Below are positions 10,137 through 19,509 of a DNA stretch of 64,000 bases, in pieces. The notes under the pieces were generated by a model that made no database searches, was not told the origin of the DNA, and saw only the letters and a list, made by a program, of their open reading frames with translations. The stretch is from the NCBI RefSeq assembly GCF_000385375.1, contig NZ_ARVV01000001.1, forward strand, positions 1 to 64,000. The letters are read 5' to 3'. The first letter of the stretch is position 1, and each line of letters begins with the position of its first letter. The DNA comes from Methyloversatilis discipulorum. GTDB taxonomy: Bacteria > Pseudomonadota > Gammaproteobacteria > Burkholderiales > Rhodocyclaceae. The position numbers and the translations under genes were made by a program.

Positions 10137-11147
10137 ATGAGCGAACTGATTCTCTACACCACCGAAGACGGACGCAGCCAGATCAAGCTGCGAGCCGAAC
10201 AGCAGACGGTCTGGCTCACGCAACTGGAAATGGCCGAGCTGTTCGACGCCACGAAGCAGAACATATCGCTGCACCTGAAGAACCTGTTCCAGGACGGAGA
10301 GTTGGACCCCGCAGCAACTGTCAAGGAATCCTTGACAGTTCAAACCGAGGGCGCCCGCCAGGTGGAGCGCAAGATCACGCTTTACAACCTCGACGCCATC
10401 CTCGCCGTCGGCTATCGGGTGCGCTCACCGCGCGGCGTGCAGTTCCGCCGCTGGGCGTCCACGGTGCTCAAGGAATATCTGCTCAAGGGCTTCGTGCTGG
10501 ATGACGAGCGTCTGAAGAATCCGGATGGCCGGCCGGACCACTTCGATGAAATGCTGGCGCGCATCCGGGACATCCGTGCCTCGGAGAAGCGTTTCTACCA
10601 GAAGGTGCGCGACCTGTTTGCCCTGAGCAGCGACTACGACAAGACGGACCAGGCGACGCAGACCTTCTTCGCTACTGTGCAGAACCTGTTGCTGTATGCC
10701 GTCACGCAACAGACCGCAGCCGAGCTGATCACGGCGCGCGCCAACCCGGACGACCCGCACTTCGGCCTGCTGAACTGGCAGGGCGCCCGGGTGCGCAAGC
10801 AGGACATCCTGGTCGCCAAGAACTACCTGACCGAAGACGAGATCGACACCCTGAACCGCCTGGTGGTGATCTTTCTGGAAACGGCCGAACTGCGCACCAA
10901 GCGCCGCGAGGAAATCCGCATGAGCTTCTGGCGGCAGAACGTGGATCAGATCATCGCGAGCAACGGCTTTCCGGTGCTCACACATGCGGGCAAGGTGAGC
11001 CACGCACAGATGGAGCGCAGCACGAGCGCGCTGTACGACGACTACGACCAGCGCCGCAGACAGGAGGAGGCACGTCAGGCCGACGAGCAGGACGACGCCG
11101 AGTTGAAGGCGCTGGAAAACGCCCTGAAGAAACGCGCAAAGCCATAA
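10137..11147 (+). CDS. RhuM-family (virulence RhuM-like) protein
   Basis: 336 aa with the family's opening (ILYTTEDGRSQIKLRAEQQTVWLTQLEMAELF): an HTH-like N-terminal region including LDAILAVGYRVRSPRGVQFRRWAS, then a helical C-terminal part ending in a charged Lys/Glu-rich tail. Family members are widespread beside restriction, toxin-antitoxin and other defence genes; the biochemical role is not established. It lies in the accessory island after the PIN gene and is separated from it by the TTTTCTATACA repeats. Confidence 0.8.
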   Translation: MSELILYTTEDGRSQIKLRAEQQTVWLTQLEMAELFDATKQNISLHLKNLFQDGELDPAATVKESLTVQTEGARQVERKITLYNLDAILAVGYRVRSPRGVQFRRWASTVLKEYLLKGFVLDDERLKNPDGRPDHFDEMLARIRDIRASEKRFYQKVRDLFALSSDYDKTDQATQTFFATVQNLLLYAVTQQTAAELITARANPDDPHFGLLNWQGARVRKQDILVAKNYLTEDEIDTLNRLVVIFLETAELRTKRREEIRMSFWRQNVDQIIASNGFPVLTHAGKVSHAQMERSTSALYDDYDQRRRQEEARQADEQDDAELKALENALKKRAKP

Positions 11148-11187
11148 CTGACAACAGGCGACCGGCCGCCTACGGATCCAGCGGGCG

Positions 11188-11409
11188 ATGTATTCCTGCG
11201 AAGCGGCCGACTGCGTGGTTTCCGATCAATCTCCTGGCATCACGAAATTGATCGGGCTTGGCACGGTGCATGTGCTGAGCGGAAAGGAACTGCGCTCACA
11301 TCTGCTGGCGATTCGCCGCGCGCAACCCGTGGGCGAGCAGCATCAGGCGCAGATCGCCTACCAGCTCGAACAGCGCTGTCGGAACATCGTGCCGATGTAC
11401 GCGCAGTAA
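11188..11409 (+). CDS. Small hypothetical reading frame, possible gene remnant
   Basis: A 73-aa frame beginning MYSCEAADC and ending NIVPMYAQ. I do not recognise a family. No clear ribosome site precedes the ATG. It fills the space between the RhuM gene and the convergent PiT gene and could be the remainder of a degraded island gene. Coding status is uncertain. Confidence 0.25.
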   Translation: MYSCEAADCVVSDQSPGITKLIGLGTVHVLSGKELRSHLLAIRRAQPVGEQHQAQIAYQLEQRCRNIVPMYAQ

Positions 11410-11438
11410 GCGCGGTTCAGGGGACCGCGTGCCCACCC

Positions 11439-13010
11439 TCACGCATGCACGATCCCGAAGATCATGTAGTAGATCATCGCCGCCATCAGTGCCGACGCCG
11501 GCACGGTGACGATCCAGGCGGCGGCGATCTTGAACAGGGCTGAGCGTTTCACCAGTTCGTGCCGGTGCGTGCGCTTGATCGCCTTGCGTTCCTGCTTCGA
11601 CAGATGCGCCTGCGCCGTATGCGCCTTCAGCGCGTCGAGCATCGCGCGCTTGCCCTTCTTGTCGGCCTTGTCGAAATCGTTCAGGAAGGCTTCGACGACT
11701 TCCTTGTCGGCGCCCTGGTGGTGGCTCTTGATCTCGGCAAGGGTCTGCGCGTAGCTGGTCTTAATGTACTCGCGCAGGAAGCCGACGCCGAACACGCCGC
11801 CCAGCGCGATGTGGGTCGAGCTGACCGGCAGGCCCAGTTGCGAGGCGATGATGACGGTCAGCGCGGCCGCCATCGCGATGCTGAACGCGCGCATCGGGTC
11901 GAGCTCGGTGATTTCGTGGCCGACGGTGCGGATCAGCTTGGGGCCGTACAGCGCCAGACCGATGGCGATGCCGATGGCGCCGATCATCATCACCCACAGC
12001 GGTACGTCGGCCTTGGCGGACACGGCGCCATGGAGCACGGTGTCGGTGATCGCGGCGAGCGGGCCGATCGCGTTCGCGACGTCATTGGCGCCATGGGCGA
12101 AGCTCAGCAGCGCGGCGGCGAATACCAGCGGGAGGCCGAACAGCGAATTGATGCTGGCCTTGCTGTTGTTCAGCCGGAAGGCGTTGCGCCGCAGATGGGC
12201 GCGCACCAGCAGCCAGGTCAGAACACCAAGGCCGGCGCCAATCGCACAGGCGGTGCCGAAGTCGACGTTCCACACCTTGTTCAGTCCCTTAAGGATGAGA
12301 TAGGTGGCGAACGACGCGGCCATGATGCCCATCAGCACCGGCACCGTGCGCTGCGCGGCGGCGACCATGTCGCTGCGGTAGGTGATGGCGCGCTTGATCC
12401 AGTACAGGAAGCCGGCCGCCACCAGACCGCCCAGCACCGGCGAGACGATCCAGCTGGCGACGATGCCGCCCACCATGTCCCACTTGCCGGCGGCCATGCC
12501 GCCAGCGGCGACGCCGGCGCCGAGCACCGCGCCGACGATGGAGTGCGTGGTCGACACCGGCGCACCGACCGCGGTGGCGATGTTGAGCCACAACGCGCCA
12601 GCCAGCAGCGCCGCCGTCATCACCCAGACGAAGCGGTTGCTGTCGGCGATCGCGGACGGGTCGATGATGCCGCCGCGTATGGTCGAGGTGACGTCGCCGC
12701 CGGCGATCAGTGCACCGGCCACTTCGAAGATGGCGGCAATGACGATGGCGCCGGTCATGCTCAGTGCGCGCGAACCGACCGCCGGGCCGACGTTGTTGGC
12801 CACGTCGTTGGCGCCGATGTTCATCGCCATGTAGCCGCCTATCATGGCCGCCACCACCAGCATGATGCCGCCGGGGCCCTGCAGGCCCACGCCGAGGGCG
12901 GCGTAGATCATGGTCCCGACGACGAACAGCAGGCCGATGCCCAAACGAAGGATTTCACGGCGGCCGCGCAGCGCAGCCTTTTCAATATCGGAATAGTTTT
13001 CGAGTTCCAT
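11439..13010 (-). CDS. pit: PiT-family inorganic phosphate transporter
   Basis: 523-aa integral membrane protein with the two family signatures GANDVANN (N-terminal half) and GANDVANA (C-terminal half), plus PVSTTHS and PVSSTHI repeats, and about ten hydrophobic segments with a large hydrophilic loop before the last helix. PiT proteins import metal-phosphate using the proton or sodium gradient. Some relatives move sulfate, so the substrate is inferred. It is a monocistronic gene, convergent with the island and divergent from the formamidase-like gene. Confidence 0.93.
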   Translation of the reverse strand: MELENYSDIEKAALRGRREILRLGIGLLFVVGTMIYAALGVGLQGPGGIMLVVAAMIGGYMAMNIGANDVANNVGPAVGSRALSMTGAIVIAAIFEVAGALIAGGDVTSTIRGGIIDPSAIADSNRFVWVMTAALLAGALWLNIATAVGAPVSTTHSIVGAVLGAGVAAGGMAAGKWDMVGGIVASWIVSPVLGGLVAAGFLYWIKRAITYRSDMVAAAQRTVPVLMGIMAASFATYLILKGLNKVWNVDFGTACAIGAGLGVLTWLLVRAHLRRNAFRLNNSKASINSLFGLPLVFAAALLSFAHGANDVANAIGPLAAITDTVLHGAVSAKADVPLWVMMIGAIGIAIGLALYGPKLIRTVGHEITELDPMRAFSIAMAAALTVIIASQLGLPVSSTHIALGGVFGVGFLREYIKTSYAQTLAEIKSHHQGADKEVVEAFLNDFDKADKKGKRAMLDALKAHTAQAHLSKQERKAIKRTHRHELVKRSALFKIAAAWIVTVPASALMAAMIYYMIFGIVHA

Positions 13011-13288
13011 GCGCTTTCGGGGGCGGTCTGACCGTCTGATCCGGAGGCGCTCGCGGCGGTTGCCGGCGAGGGCGGATTCCGGGGAGCGCGAAGTTTATTA
13101 CACGTCACAATCGCGCCCTCACCCGATTACGCCAACTTCGGGCAGCCCTGTTGCAGTGCGCAACGCACCCCTTCCGTGCGCTTCCGCGTCGGATCCTCAT
13201 TGATTTTCAAGGCTTTTCCATCCGGCACGATTGATGCACCGCCGCACGCGGTGTTTCACATCCCCACTGACCAGAAGGAGAACGCCCC

Positions 13289-14773
13289 ATGTCTGCCTGC
13301 ACCCATCCCGCGCACCAGCACTGCAGCTTCTGCGATCCGAACGGCCGCCTGACGGTGAAGGTGGACGGCAACGGCGAGCCCGAACTGCGCACGCCAGCGC
13401 CACCCGATCCGGCGCGGCGCGGTCTGCTCAAGGGTTCGCTGGCGGCGGGGTTCGGCACGCTGAGCGCCGGCTGGGTCGGCCAGTCGATGGCGCGCGAGGC
13501 CGATGGCACGATGAAGACGCGCAACCACTATTACATCGCCGCCAGCGCCGACACCGTGCACTGGGGCTATTTCTCGAAATCGCTGAAGCCGCAGGTCGAA
13601 ATCAACCCGGGTGACTTCGTCACCATCGAAACGCTGACCCACCACGCCGGCGACGACTACGAGCGCATGATCAAGGGCGACCCCGGCGCTGAAAGCGTCT
13701 TCTACTGGGACAAGAAGAAGAAGGGCGTCATCCGCCGCGGTGCCGGCCCGATGGACGCCAGCCTGTTCGGGCGCGGCGCCGGCGAAGGCCTCGGTGTACA
13801 CATATGCACTGGCCCGGTGTACGTGAAGGGCGCCGAAGAGGGCGACGTGCTCGAAGTGCGCATCGTCGACGTCGCGCCGCGGCCGAGCGCCAACCCGAAC
13901 TACAAGGGCAAGAGCTTCGGCGTCAATGCGGCCGCCTGGTGGGGCTTCCACTACAAGGACCTGATCACCGAGCCGAAGAACCGCGAAGTGATCACCATCT
14001 ACGAAATCGACGCCGGGCTGGACCGCAACTGGGCGCAAGCGGTGTACAACTTCCAGTGGACGCCGCAGACCGACCCCTTCGGCGTCGTGCACAAGACCAT
14101 AGACTACCCGGGCGTCATCGTCGACCACTCGACGGTGAAGGAAAACCACGGCGTGCTGAAGAACATCCGCGTGCCGGTGCGGCCGCACTTCGGCGTCGCC
14201 GGCGTCGCGCCGAAGGAAGCGGACATGGTCGATTCCATTCCGCCCAGCTATACCGGCGGCAATATCGACAACTGGCGCATCGGCAAGGGCGCGACGATGT
14301 ACTACCCGGTCGCGGTCAAGGGTGCGCTGTTCTCGGTCGGCGACCCGCACGCCGGCCAGGGCGATTCCGAACTGTGCGGCACCGCGATCGAATGTTCGCT
14401 GACCGGCACCTTCCAGTTCATCCTGCACAAGAAAGCCGACCTCGCCGGCACTTCGCTGGCGAAGCTCGAATACCCGCTGCTCGAAACGCAGGACGAGTGG
14501 GTGATCCATGGCTTCAGCTTCGCGAACTACCTGGCCGAACTGGGCGACAAGGCGCAGAGCGACATCTACGCCAAGTCCTCGGTCGACCTTGCGCTGCGCG
14601 ACGCCTTCCGCAAGAGCCGTGCCTTCCTGATGGACACCCAGGGCCTGACCGAGGACGAAGCGATATCGCTGCTGTCGGTCGGCGTCGACTTCGCCGTCAC
14701 CCAGGTGGTCGACGGCAACTGGGGTGTGCATGCGGTGATCAGGAAGGCGCTGTTCTCCGGCGGCAGCCTGTAG
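13289..14773 (+). CDS. Acetamidase/formamidase family protein with Tat signal
   Basis: 494 aa. The body matches the FmdA/AmdA family, whose members hydrolyse formamide or short amides to ammonia and the acid. Recognisable stretches include GDFVTIETLTHHAGDD, HICTGPVYVKGAEEGD and GDPHAGQGDSELCGTAIE. Residues 43-44 begin a twin-arginine motif (RRGLLKG) followed by a hydrophobic stretch, so export to the periplasm is likely, which is unusual for typical cytoplasmic FmdA. The N-terminus before it is Cys/His-rich (CTHPAHQHCSFC). A clear SD, AGAAGGAGA, precedes ATG 13289. Substrate is inferred. Confidence 0.85.
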   Translation: MSACTHPAHQHCSFCDPNGRLTVKVDGNGEPELRTPAPPDPARRGLLKGSLAAGFGTLSAGWVGQSMAREADGTMKTRNHYYIAASADTVHWGYFSKSLKPQVEINPGDFVTIETLTHHAGDDYERMIKGDPGAESVFYWDKKKKGVIRRGAGPMDASLFGRGAGEGLGVHICTGPVYVKGAEEGDVLEVRIVDVAPRPSANPNYKGKSFGVNAAAWWGFHYKDLITEPKNREVITIYEIDAGLDRNWAQAVYNFQWTPQTDPFGVVHKTIDYPGVIVDHSTVKENHGVLKNIRVPVRPHFGVAGVAPKEADMVDSIPPSYTGGNIDNWRIGKGATMYYPVAVKGALFSVGDPHAGQGDSELCGTAIECSLTGTFQFILHKKADLAGTSLAKLEYPLLETQDEWVIHGFSFANYLAELGDKAQSDIYAKSSVDLALRDAFRKSRAFLMDTQGLTEDEAISLLSVGVDFAVTQVVDGNWGVHAVIRKALFSGGSL

Positions 14774-14794
14774 CGGCTTCGGCAGTCAGGTCTG

Positions 14795-15178
14795 TTGTGG
14801 GAGGCAGCGTGAGCTGCCGACAGGGCTTGGGCCGGGCACGATCCCTGTGGGAGCAGCCTTGGCCGCGACAGGGCCGCCGCACTCTTCAGGCTTCGATGCA
14901 GGCTGCCGTCGGGGTCAGAAGACCCCTCCCACAAAACCCCGGCTCCGACCACGGATCGAGCACGATCCCCATGGGTGCGGCCTTGGCCGCGACAGGGCCG
15001 CCGCACTCGTCAGGCTTCGATGCAGGCTGCTGTCGGGGTCAAGACTCCTCCCACAGAACCCCGGCTCCGGCCACGGATCGAGCACGATCCCGGTGGGAGC
15101 GGCCTTGGCCGCGACGCGACCGATGCAGGCCGCCGGCTCCGCTATGAGCAGCAACCGCGAGCAAGCGCGCGCCCACAA
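14795..15178. repeat. REP-like palindrome cluster A between the formamidase-like gene and nat
   Basis: The 508-base gene-free stretch holds a run of short palindromes beginning GTGGGAG and ending CGAC. Copies: GGCAGC-GTGA-GCTGCC stem at 14803-14818; GTGGGAGCAGCCTTGGCCGCGAC at 14847-14869 is broken here into its key parts (GTGGGAG, CAGCC-TT-GGCCGC, GAC); inverted GGGGTC-type at 14908-14933; further degenerate copies of both near 14970-15060; one more at about 15089-15112; and a GCGAGC-type remnant near 15155-15178. Chance reading frames across it are not genes. Confidence 0.85.
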
Positions 15179-15281
15179 AGCCCCAAGTCACCCGGCACGG
15201 TCGGCCACTCGTGACGCGCTGCGCAGGCCTTCGTGCCCCGCCCGCTCCATCATGCGCGGCTGTCGACTATCGCCCTGCTCC

Positions 15282-16106
15282 ATGTCCACCCAATTCCCTC
15301 TCGATGCCTACCTCGCTCGCCTGGACTGGACTTCTGCCGCCCGTCCGGTCGCCGATGCACCGACGCTCGATGCGCTGGTGCTTGCGCACACCATGGCCAT
15401 CCCCTTCGAGAACCTCGACCCGCTGCGGCGCAAGCCGGTCGCCGTGGACTCGGAAACGGTCGCTGCCAAGCTGATCGATGCCCGCCGCGGCGGCTTCTGT
15501 TTCGAGCACGGCCGACTGTTCGCCGATGCGCTGCGCGCGCTCGGCTACCCGGTGCGCGAACTGGCGGCACGCGTCATGTGGATGCAGCCCGACGACGCGC
15601 TGACGCCGCAATCGCACATGCTGCTCGATGTCGACACGCCGGATGGCGAGCGCCTCGTCGACGTTGGCTTCGGCGGCCTCACGGTCACCGCCGGCCTGCG
15701 CTGGGAAGACGGGCTGGAGCAGCGCACGCCGCATGGCGCCTACCGCCTGCTGCGGCGCGACGACTACTGGTGGCTGCAGTCGCAGATCGCAGGCGAATGG
15801 AAGAATCTGTACCGCGTGCGCCGCATCGACATGCACGGCTGCGACTACGAGGCGTCGAGCTACTTCCTGTCCACCCACCCGCAGTCCATCTTCACCGGCA
15901 ATCTGATGCTGGCGCGGGCCGGGGTCGATCGCCGGTGGACGCTGTTCAACCGCGACCTGTCCGAATACCGCGCCGACGGCAGCGTTGCGCGCCGCACGCT
16001 GGCAGACGGCGACGCGCTGATCGCCACGGTGCAGGACCTGTTCGGCCTGCCCGTCGCGGATCAGCCTGACCTGCTCACCCCGCTGCGGGCGCTGGCCGCG
16101 GACTGA
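15282..16106 (+). CDS. nat: Arylamine N-acetyltransferase
   Basis: 274 aa, the normal NAT length. It transfers an acetyl group from acetyl-CoA to arylamines or hydrazines through a Cys-His-Asp triad: C73 in RRGGFCFEHG, H112 in QSHMLLDV and D127 in VDVGFGG. PFENLDP near 41-47 is also family-typical. I chose ATG 15282 because the protein then begins MSTQFPLDAYLARL, as relatives do; ATG 15252 would add ten unusual residues. Upstream is REP-like repeat DNA. It is convergent with the GGDEF-EAL gene, 16 bases away. Confidence 0.92.
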   Translation: MSTQFPLDAYLARLDWTSAARPVADAPTLDALVLAHTMAIPFENLDPLRRKPVAVDSETVAAKLIDARRGGFCFEHGRLFADALRALGYPVRELAARVMWMQPDDALTPQSHMLLDVDTPDGERLVDVGFGGLTVTAGLRWEDGLEQRTPHGAYRLLRRDDYWWLQSQIAGEWKNLYRVRRIDMHGCDYEASSYFLSTHPQSIFTGNLMLARAGVDRRWTLFNRDLSEYRADGSVARRTLADGDALIATVQDLFGLPVADQPDLLTPLRALAAD

Positions 16107-16122
16107 GCCAGCCGGCCTGCGC

Positions 16123-18315
16123 TCAGCCGTTCGACTTCCGGCTGCCGCCGGCCAGTCCGAATGCGCGCGAAAACTGTTCCGCCGACAGTGCCTGCCCGAA
16201 CAGATAGCCTTGCCCGTGCACGCAGCCCTCGCGGAACAGGCGTATGCGCTGCACGTCGCGCTCTATGCCTTCGGCGATGCTGTCCAGCTCGAAGCTGCGC
16301 GTGATGTCGAGTATGGCGCGCACGACCGAGGCGTCGCGCTCCGATTCCAGCATGCCCTCGACGAAGGAACGGTCGATCTTGATCCGCGTCAGCGGGTAGC
16401 GCTTGAGCAGGCTCAGCGACGCGTAACCGGTGCCGAAGTCGTCGAAGGACACGCCGACGCCGAGTGCCCGCACGCGCTGCAGCGTGTCCAGCACCAGGTC
16501 GTCGTGATCGAGCACGATGTTCTCGGTCACTTCCAGTTCGAGTGCTTCCGGCGGCAAGCCGTGCTTGTCGAGCGCTGCCTGCACCTGCGCTGCCAGATCG
16601 CCGACGCGGAACTGGGCGCCGAACAGGTTCACGCCCATGCGGAAATCCGGCGCGCCGTTGCGGCGCCAGTACGCAGCCTGCGAGCAGGCCTCCTCCAGCA
16701 CCCAGGCGCCGACTGTCGCGGCGAGCGGCCCACCTTCGAGCGCCGGCAGGAAAGCGGCCGGCGACAGCAGGCCGCGTTCCGGGTGCAGCCAGCGTATCAG
16801 CGCCTCGGCGCCGGTCAGCGCACCGTCGTACAGCCTCACCTGCGGCTGGTAGAACAGCAGGAACTCGCCGGCGTGCGCAGCACGGTGCAGTTCCATGCTG
16901 TACAGCCGGCGTGCCATCGCTTCCATGCGCAGTGCCGGCTGGTAGGTGAAGCACTGCGCGCGGCCTATGCTCTTCGCCTTGAACAGCGCGAGGTCGGCAT
17001 TGCCTATCAGTTCCAGCGCCTCGTCGGCCTGCTGTGGCGCCACCGAAATGCCGCAGCTGGCGGCGACGCGCACCTCGTGGCCGTCGGCGACGATGGGCAT
17101 CTCAATCGCCCGCAGCACGATGTGGGCCACCATCGCGGCGCTTTCCGGGTCGTCGGTGCCGACCAGCAGCAGCGCGAATTCGTCGCCGCCGATGCGTGCC
17201 GCGAAACCCTGCATGCCGGCCACTGCCTCCAGGCGGCGACCGACCTCCTGCAGGATGTTGTCGCCGATTGCGTGGCCCAGCGTGTCATTCACGTCCTTGA
17301 AGCCGTCGAGGTCGATCATGACGACGGCAGCCGGCAGAGGTCGCGTCAGCGCGTCCTCGACGCGGCGGAAGAAGCCGGCGCGGTTGGCCAGGCCGGTCAG
17401 GCCGTCGGTATTGGCCATGCGGCGCAGCGCGTTTTCCCGCTCGCGCCGTTCGGTGCAGTCCTGCAGGTGGGCGCTGAAGGTGACGCCCGTCGCCTCGCGG
17501 TGCATGAACAGCGTCAGCCCGAGCAGCAGTTCGACGCCGTCGCTGCGCAGTCCGATGATGTCCTTCGGCACGTCCAGCCCTTCGAGCGAGCCCTGTGCAA
17601 CGGCACGGGCGAGCAGGTCGCGGAAGGCGGCCCGGTCGCGTTCGGGCAGCAGCGCATCGACCGGCTCGCCCAGGCCTTGCGTCGGCGAGCGACCGAGCAG
17701 CGCGGCGGCTGCGCTGTTGCAGCCGATCAGCCTCGCCGCTGCGTCGAAGGCGATCAGCGGGTTCGGTGCGTTCTTCGCGAAGTCGTCGAACGCCGGGCGG
17801 CCGTGTTCGGGCGACACCTCGATGCGGCGCAGTTCCATGCGGTCGGCGGCCATCTTCGCCAGTTCGCGCAGCCGCTCGCAGTCCTCTTCGGTGAAGTCGT
17901 CGTGCGGCCGGTTGTCGATCACGCACAGCGCGCCCAGCGCATGCCCGTCCGGCGCCAGCAAGGGCGCGCCGGCGTAGAAGCGCAGATTGGCGCTGCCGGT
18001 GACCAGCGGATTGTCGTGGAAGCGTTCGTCGAGGCGTGCGTCCGGCACCACCATCACGTCGTGCTGGTTGATCGCGTGCGCGCAGAAGGACACGTCGCGC
18101 CGCATGTCGACCGCTTCGTCGATACCGGTGCTGGCGGCGAAGAACACGTGATCGCTGCCGATCAGGTTCACCGCGGCGACCGGCATGCCGAACATGCGGG
18201 CGGCGATGCGCACCACCGGGTCGAGGCTGGGTAGCTGGTGGTCGCTGTCCAGGCCGTAGGCAGCGAGCGCTTCGAGCCGCTCAGGCTCGGTCGGAAAGAT
18301 CGAGGGGCATTTCAT
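16123..18315 (-). CDS. GAF-PAS-GGDEF-EAL cyclic-di-GMP signalling protein
   Basis: 730 aa from ATG 18315, chosen because GGAGG sits five bases upstream. Domains in order: GAF (about 20-165), PAS (about 175-290), GGDEF (about 300-460) with intact RIGGDEF, and EAL (about 475-720) with EALIRW, VNLFGAQF, ELEVTENIV, DDFGTGYAS and IKIDRSF. The catalytic residues for both diguanylate cyclase and phosphodiesterase activity appear present. No membrane segment is seen, so it is likely cytosolic. The sensory GAF resembles those of bacterial sensors that read small ligands; the ligand is unknown. Confidence 0.92.
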   Translation of the reverse strand: MKCPSIFPTEPERLEALAAYGLDSDHQLPSLDPVVRIAARMFGMPVAAVNLIGSDHVFFAASTGIDEAVDMRRDVSFCAHAINQHDVMVVPDARLDERFHDNPLVTGSANLRFYAGAPLLAPDGHALGALCVIDNRPHDDFTEEDCERLRELAKMAADRMELRRIEVSPEHGRPAFDDFAKNAPNPLIAFDAAARLIGCNSAAAALLGRSPTQGLGEPVDALLPERDRAAFRDLLARAVAQGSLEGLDVPKDIIGLRSDGVELLLGLTLFMHREATGVTFSAHLQDCTERRERENALRRMANTDGLTGLANRAGFFRRVEDALTRPLPAAVVMIDLDGFKDVNDTLGHAIGDNILQEVGRRLEAVAGMQGFAARIGGDEFALLLVGTDDPESAAMVAHIVLRAIEMPIVADGHEVRVAASCGISVAPQQADEALELIGNADLALFKAKSIGRAQCFTYQPALRMEAMARRLYSMELHRAAHAGEFLLFYQPQVRLYDGALTGAEALIRWLHPERGLLSPAAFLPALEGGPLAATVGAWVLEEACSQAAYWRRNGAPDFRMGVNLFGAQFRVGDLAAQVQAALDKHGLPPEALELEVTENIVLDHDDLVLDTLQRVRALGVGVSFDDFGTGYASLSLLKRYPLTRIKIDRSFVEGMLESERDASVVRAILDITRSFELDSIAEGIERDVQRIRLFREGCVHGQGYLFGQALSAEQFSRAFGLAGGSRKSNG

Positions 18316-18638
18316 CGGGACCTCCTGCAAGGTGCCGGGAGCGCCGTGCATTGGCGATACGAGCCCGGCATGGACGGCCCGTCGAGGACGCCCTGCTTGA
18401 TGCGATCACAGTGAATGGAAATTGTTTCATCGAATGCACGGACCTTGCCGTGCTGAAATTGCCGATTACATATATGCAAAGCGATAGCGGGAAATCATCA
18501 CAGCCCGCCGGCGCGCGCATCTGTACCGCACAATCTGTACGTGCTGTGCCGGTCCCCGGCTCAGGTCGCTGCAGTTTTCGACAAGACAGGCCGGCCCCGG
18601 CGGCGGCAGACTGCGGTCTTTGCCTCGCCCGTACGCCC
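18316..18638. other. Intergenic region between the divergent GGDEF-EAL and EamA genes
   Basis: This 323-base gap should contain the promoters of both flanking genes. An A/T-rich patch at about 18450-18480 (with TATATG at 18471-18476) is the only promoter-like stretch I noticed. I see no RNA gene, repeat or convincing reading frame. Confidence 0.4.
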
Positions 18639-19499
18639 GTGTCAGCGCTGTTCGCCCCTGCCCTCTTCGTCCTCGTCTGGTCCACCGGTTTCATCGTCGC
18701 GCGGGCCATAGACGGCGTGGCCGACCCGGCTCTCTTCCTGCTTGCCCGCTTCACGCTGACCACGCTGCTGTACAGCGCCATCGCGCTCGCGCTGCGTGCC
18801 GCCTGGCCGGCGCGCGCGCAGTGGCCCAAACACCTGCTCGCAGGTGCGCTGCTGCAGGGCGTGTACATGGGCGGTGGCTACTGGGCGGTGGCGCACGGGC
18901 TGTCGCCGGCGGTGATGGCGCTGCTCGCCACGCTGCAGCCGATGTTCACGGCGCTGATCGCGCAGCGCCTGTTCGACGAACCGCTGGGCCGCCATTTCTG
19001 GGGCGGTTTGCTGGCCGGTGCGCTGGGGGTCGTACTGGTGCTGGCGCCGCGGCTGGCCAGCGTCGGCCCGGAGGCGCTGTCGCCGCTGGTTGTCGGCGTG
19101 GCGCTGGTGGCGGTGGCCGGCATCACCGCCGGCACGCTGGTGCAGAAGAGCTCCATAGCCGACGCCGACCTGTTCAGTTCGAGCGCCATCCAGAACGCCG
19201 GCGGTGCGCTGGTCTGCCTGGTGATCGCGCTGGCGCTCGGCGAGTCGCTGTGGGTGCCGGGCCTCGCGCTGTGGGCGGCGCTCGCCTGGGCGGTGCTCGG
19301 CCTGTCGGCCATCGGCAGCACGCTGCTGGTATGGATGGTGCGCCGCGGCTCGGCGGCGAAGGTGAGCGTGCTGGTGCTGCTGGCGCCGCCGCTGGCCGCG
19401 GCGCAGGCGGCGCTGCTGTTCGGCGAGCGGCTGGCGCCGCTGCAGATGGCGGGCTTCGCGCTGGCGCTGGGCGGCGTGCTACTGTGCCGGCGTCGCTGA
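18639..19499 (+). CDS. EamA/DMT-family membrane transporter
   Basis: 286 aa from GTG 18639, giving the usual start SALFAPALFVLVWSTGFIVARAI. It has about ten hydrophobic segments in two EamA repeats, with the family's ATLQPMFTALIA and APPLAAAQAALLFGE patterns. Members export amino acids or other metabolites; the substrate cannot be told. An upstream ATG 96 codons earlier would add a non-conserved hydrophilic leader and is unlikely. The AraC-type gene follows 10 bases later, possibly co-transcribed. Confidence 0.85.
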   Translation: MSALFAPALFVLVWSTGFIVARAIDGVADPALFLLARFTLTTLLYSAIALALRAAWPARAQWPKHLLAGALLQGVYMGGGYWAVAHGLSPAVMALLATLQPMFTALIAQRLFDEPLGRHFWGGLLAGALGVVLVLAPRLASVGPEALSPLVVGVALVAVAGITAGTLVQKSSIADADLFSSSAIQNAGGALVCLVIALALGESLWVPGLALWAALAWAVLGLSAIGSTLLVWMVRRGSAAKVSVLVLLAPPLAAAQAALLFGERLAPLQMAGFALALGGVLLCRRR

Positions 19500-19509
19500 A
19501 AGTCATGTC

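Noticed and set aside
16210..18234. Long plus-strand frame opposite the GGDEF-EAL gene
   Set aside because: Arg/Ala/His-rich composition without domains; the minus-strand gene has clear GAF, PAS, GGDEF and EAL motifs.
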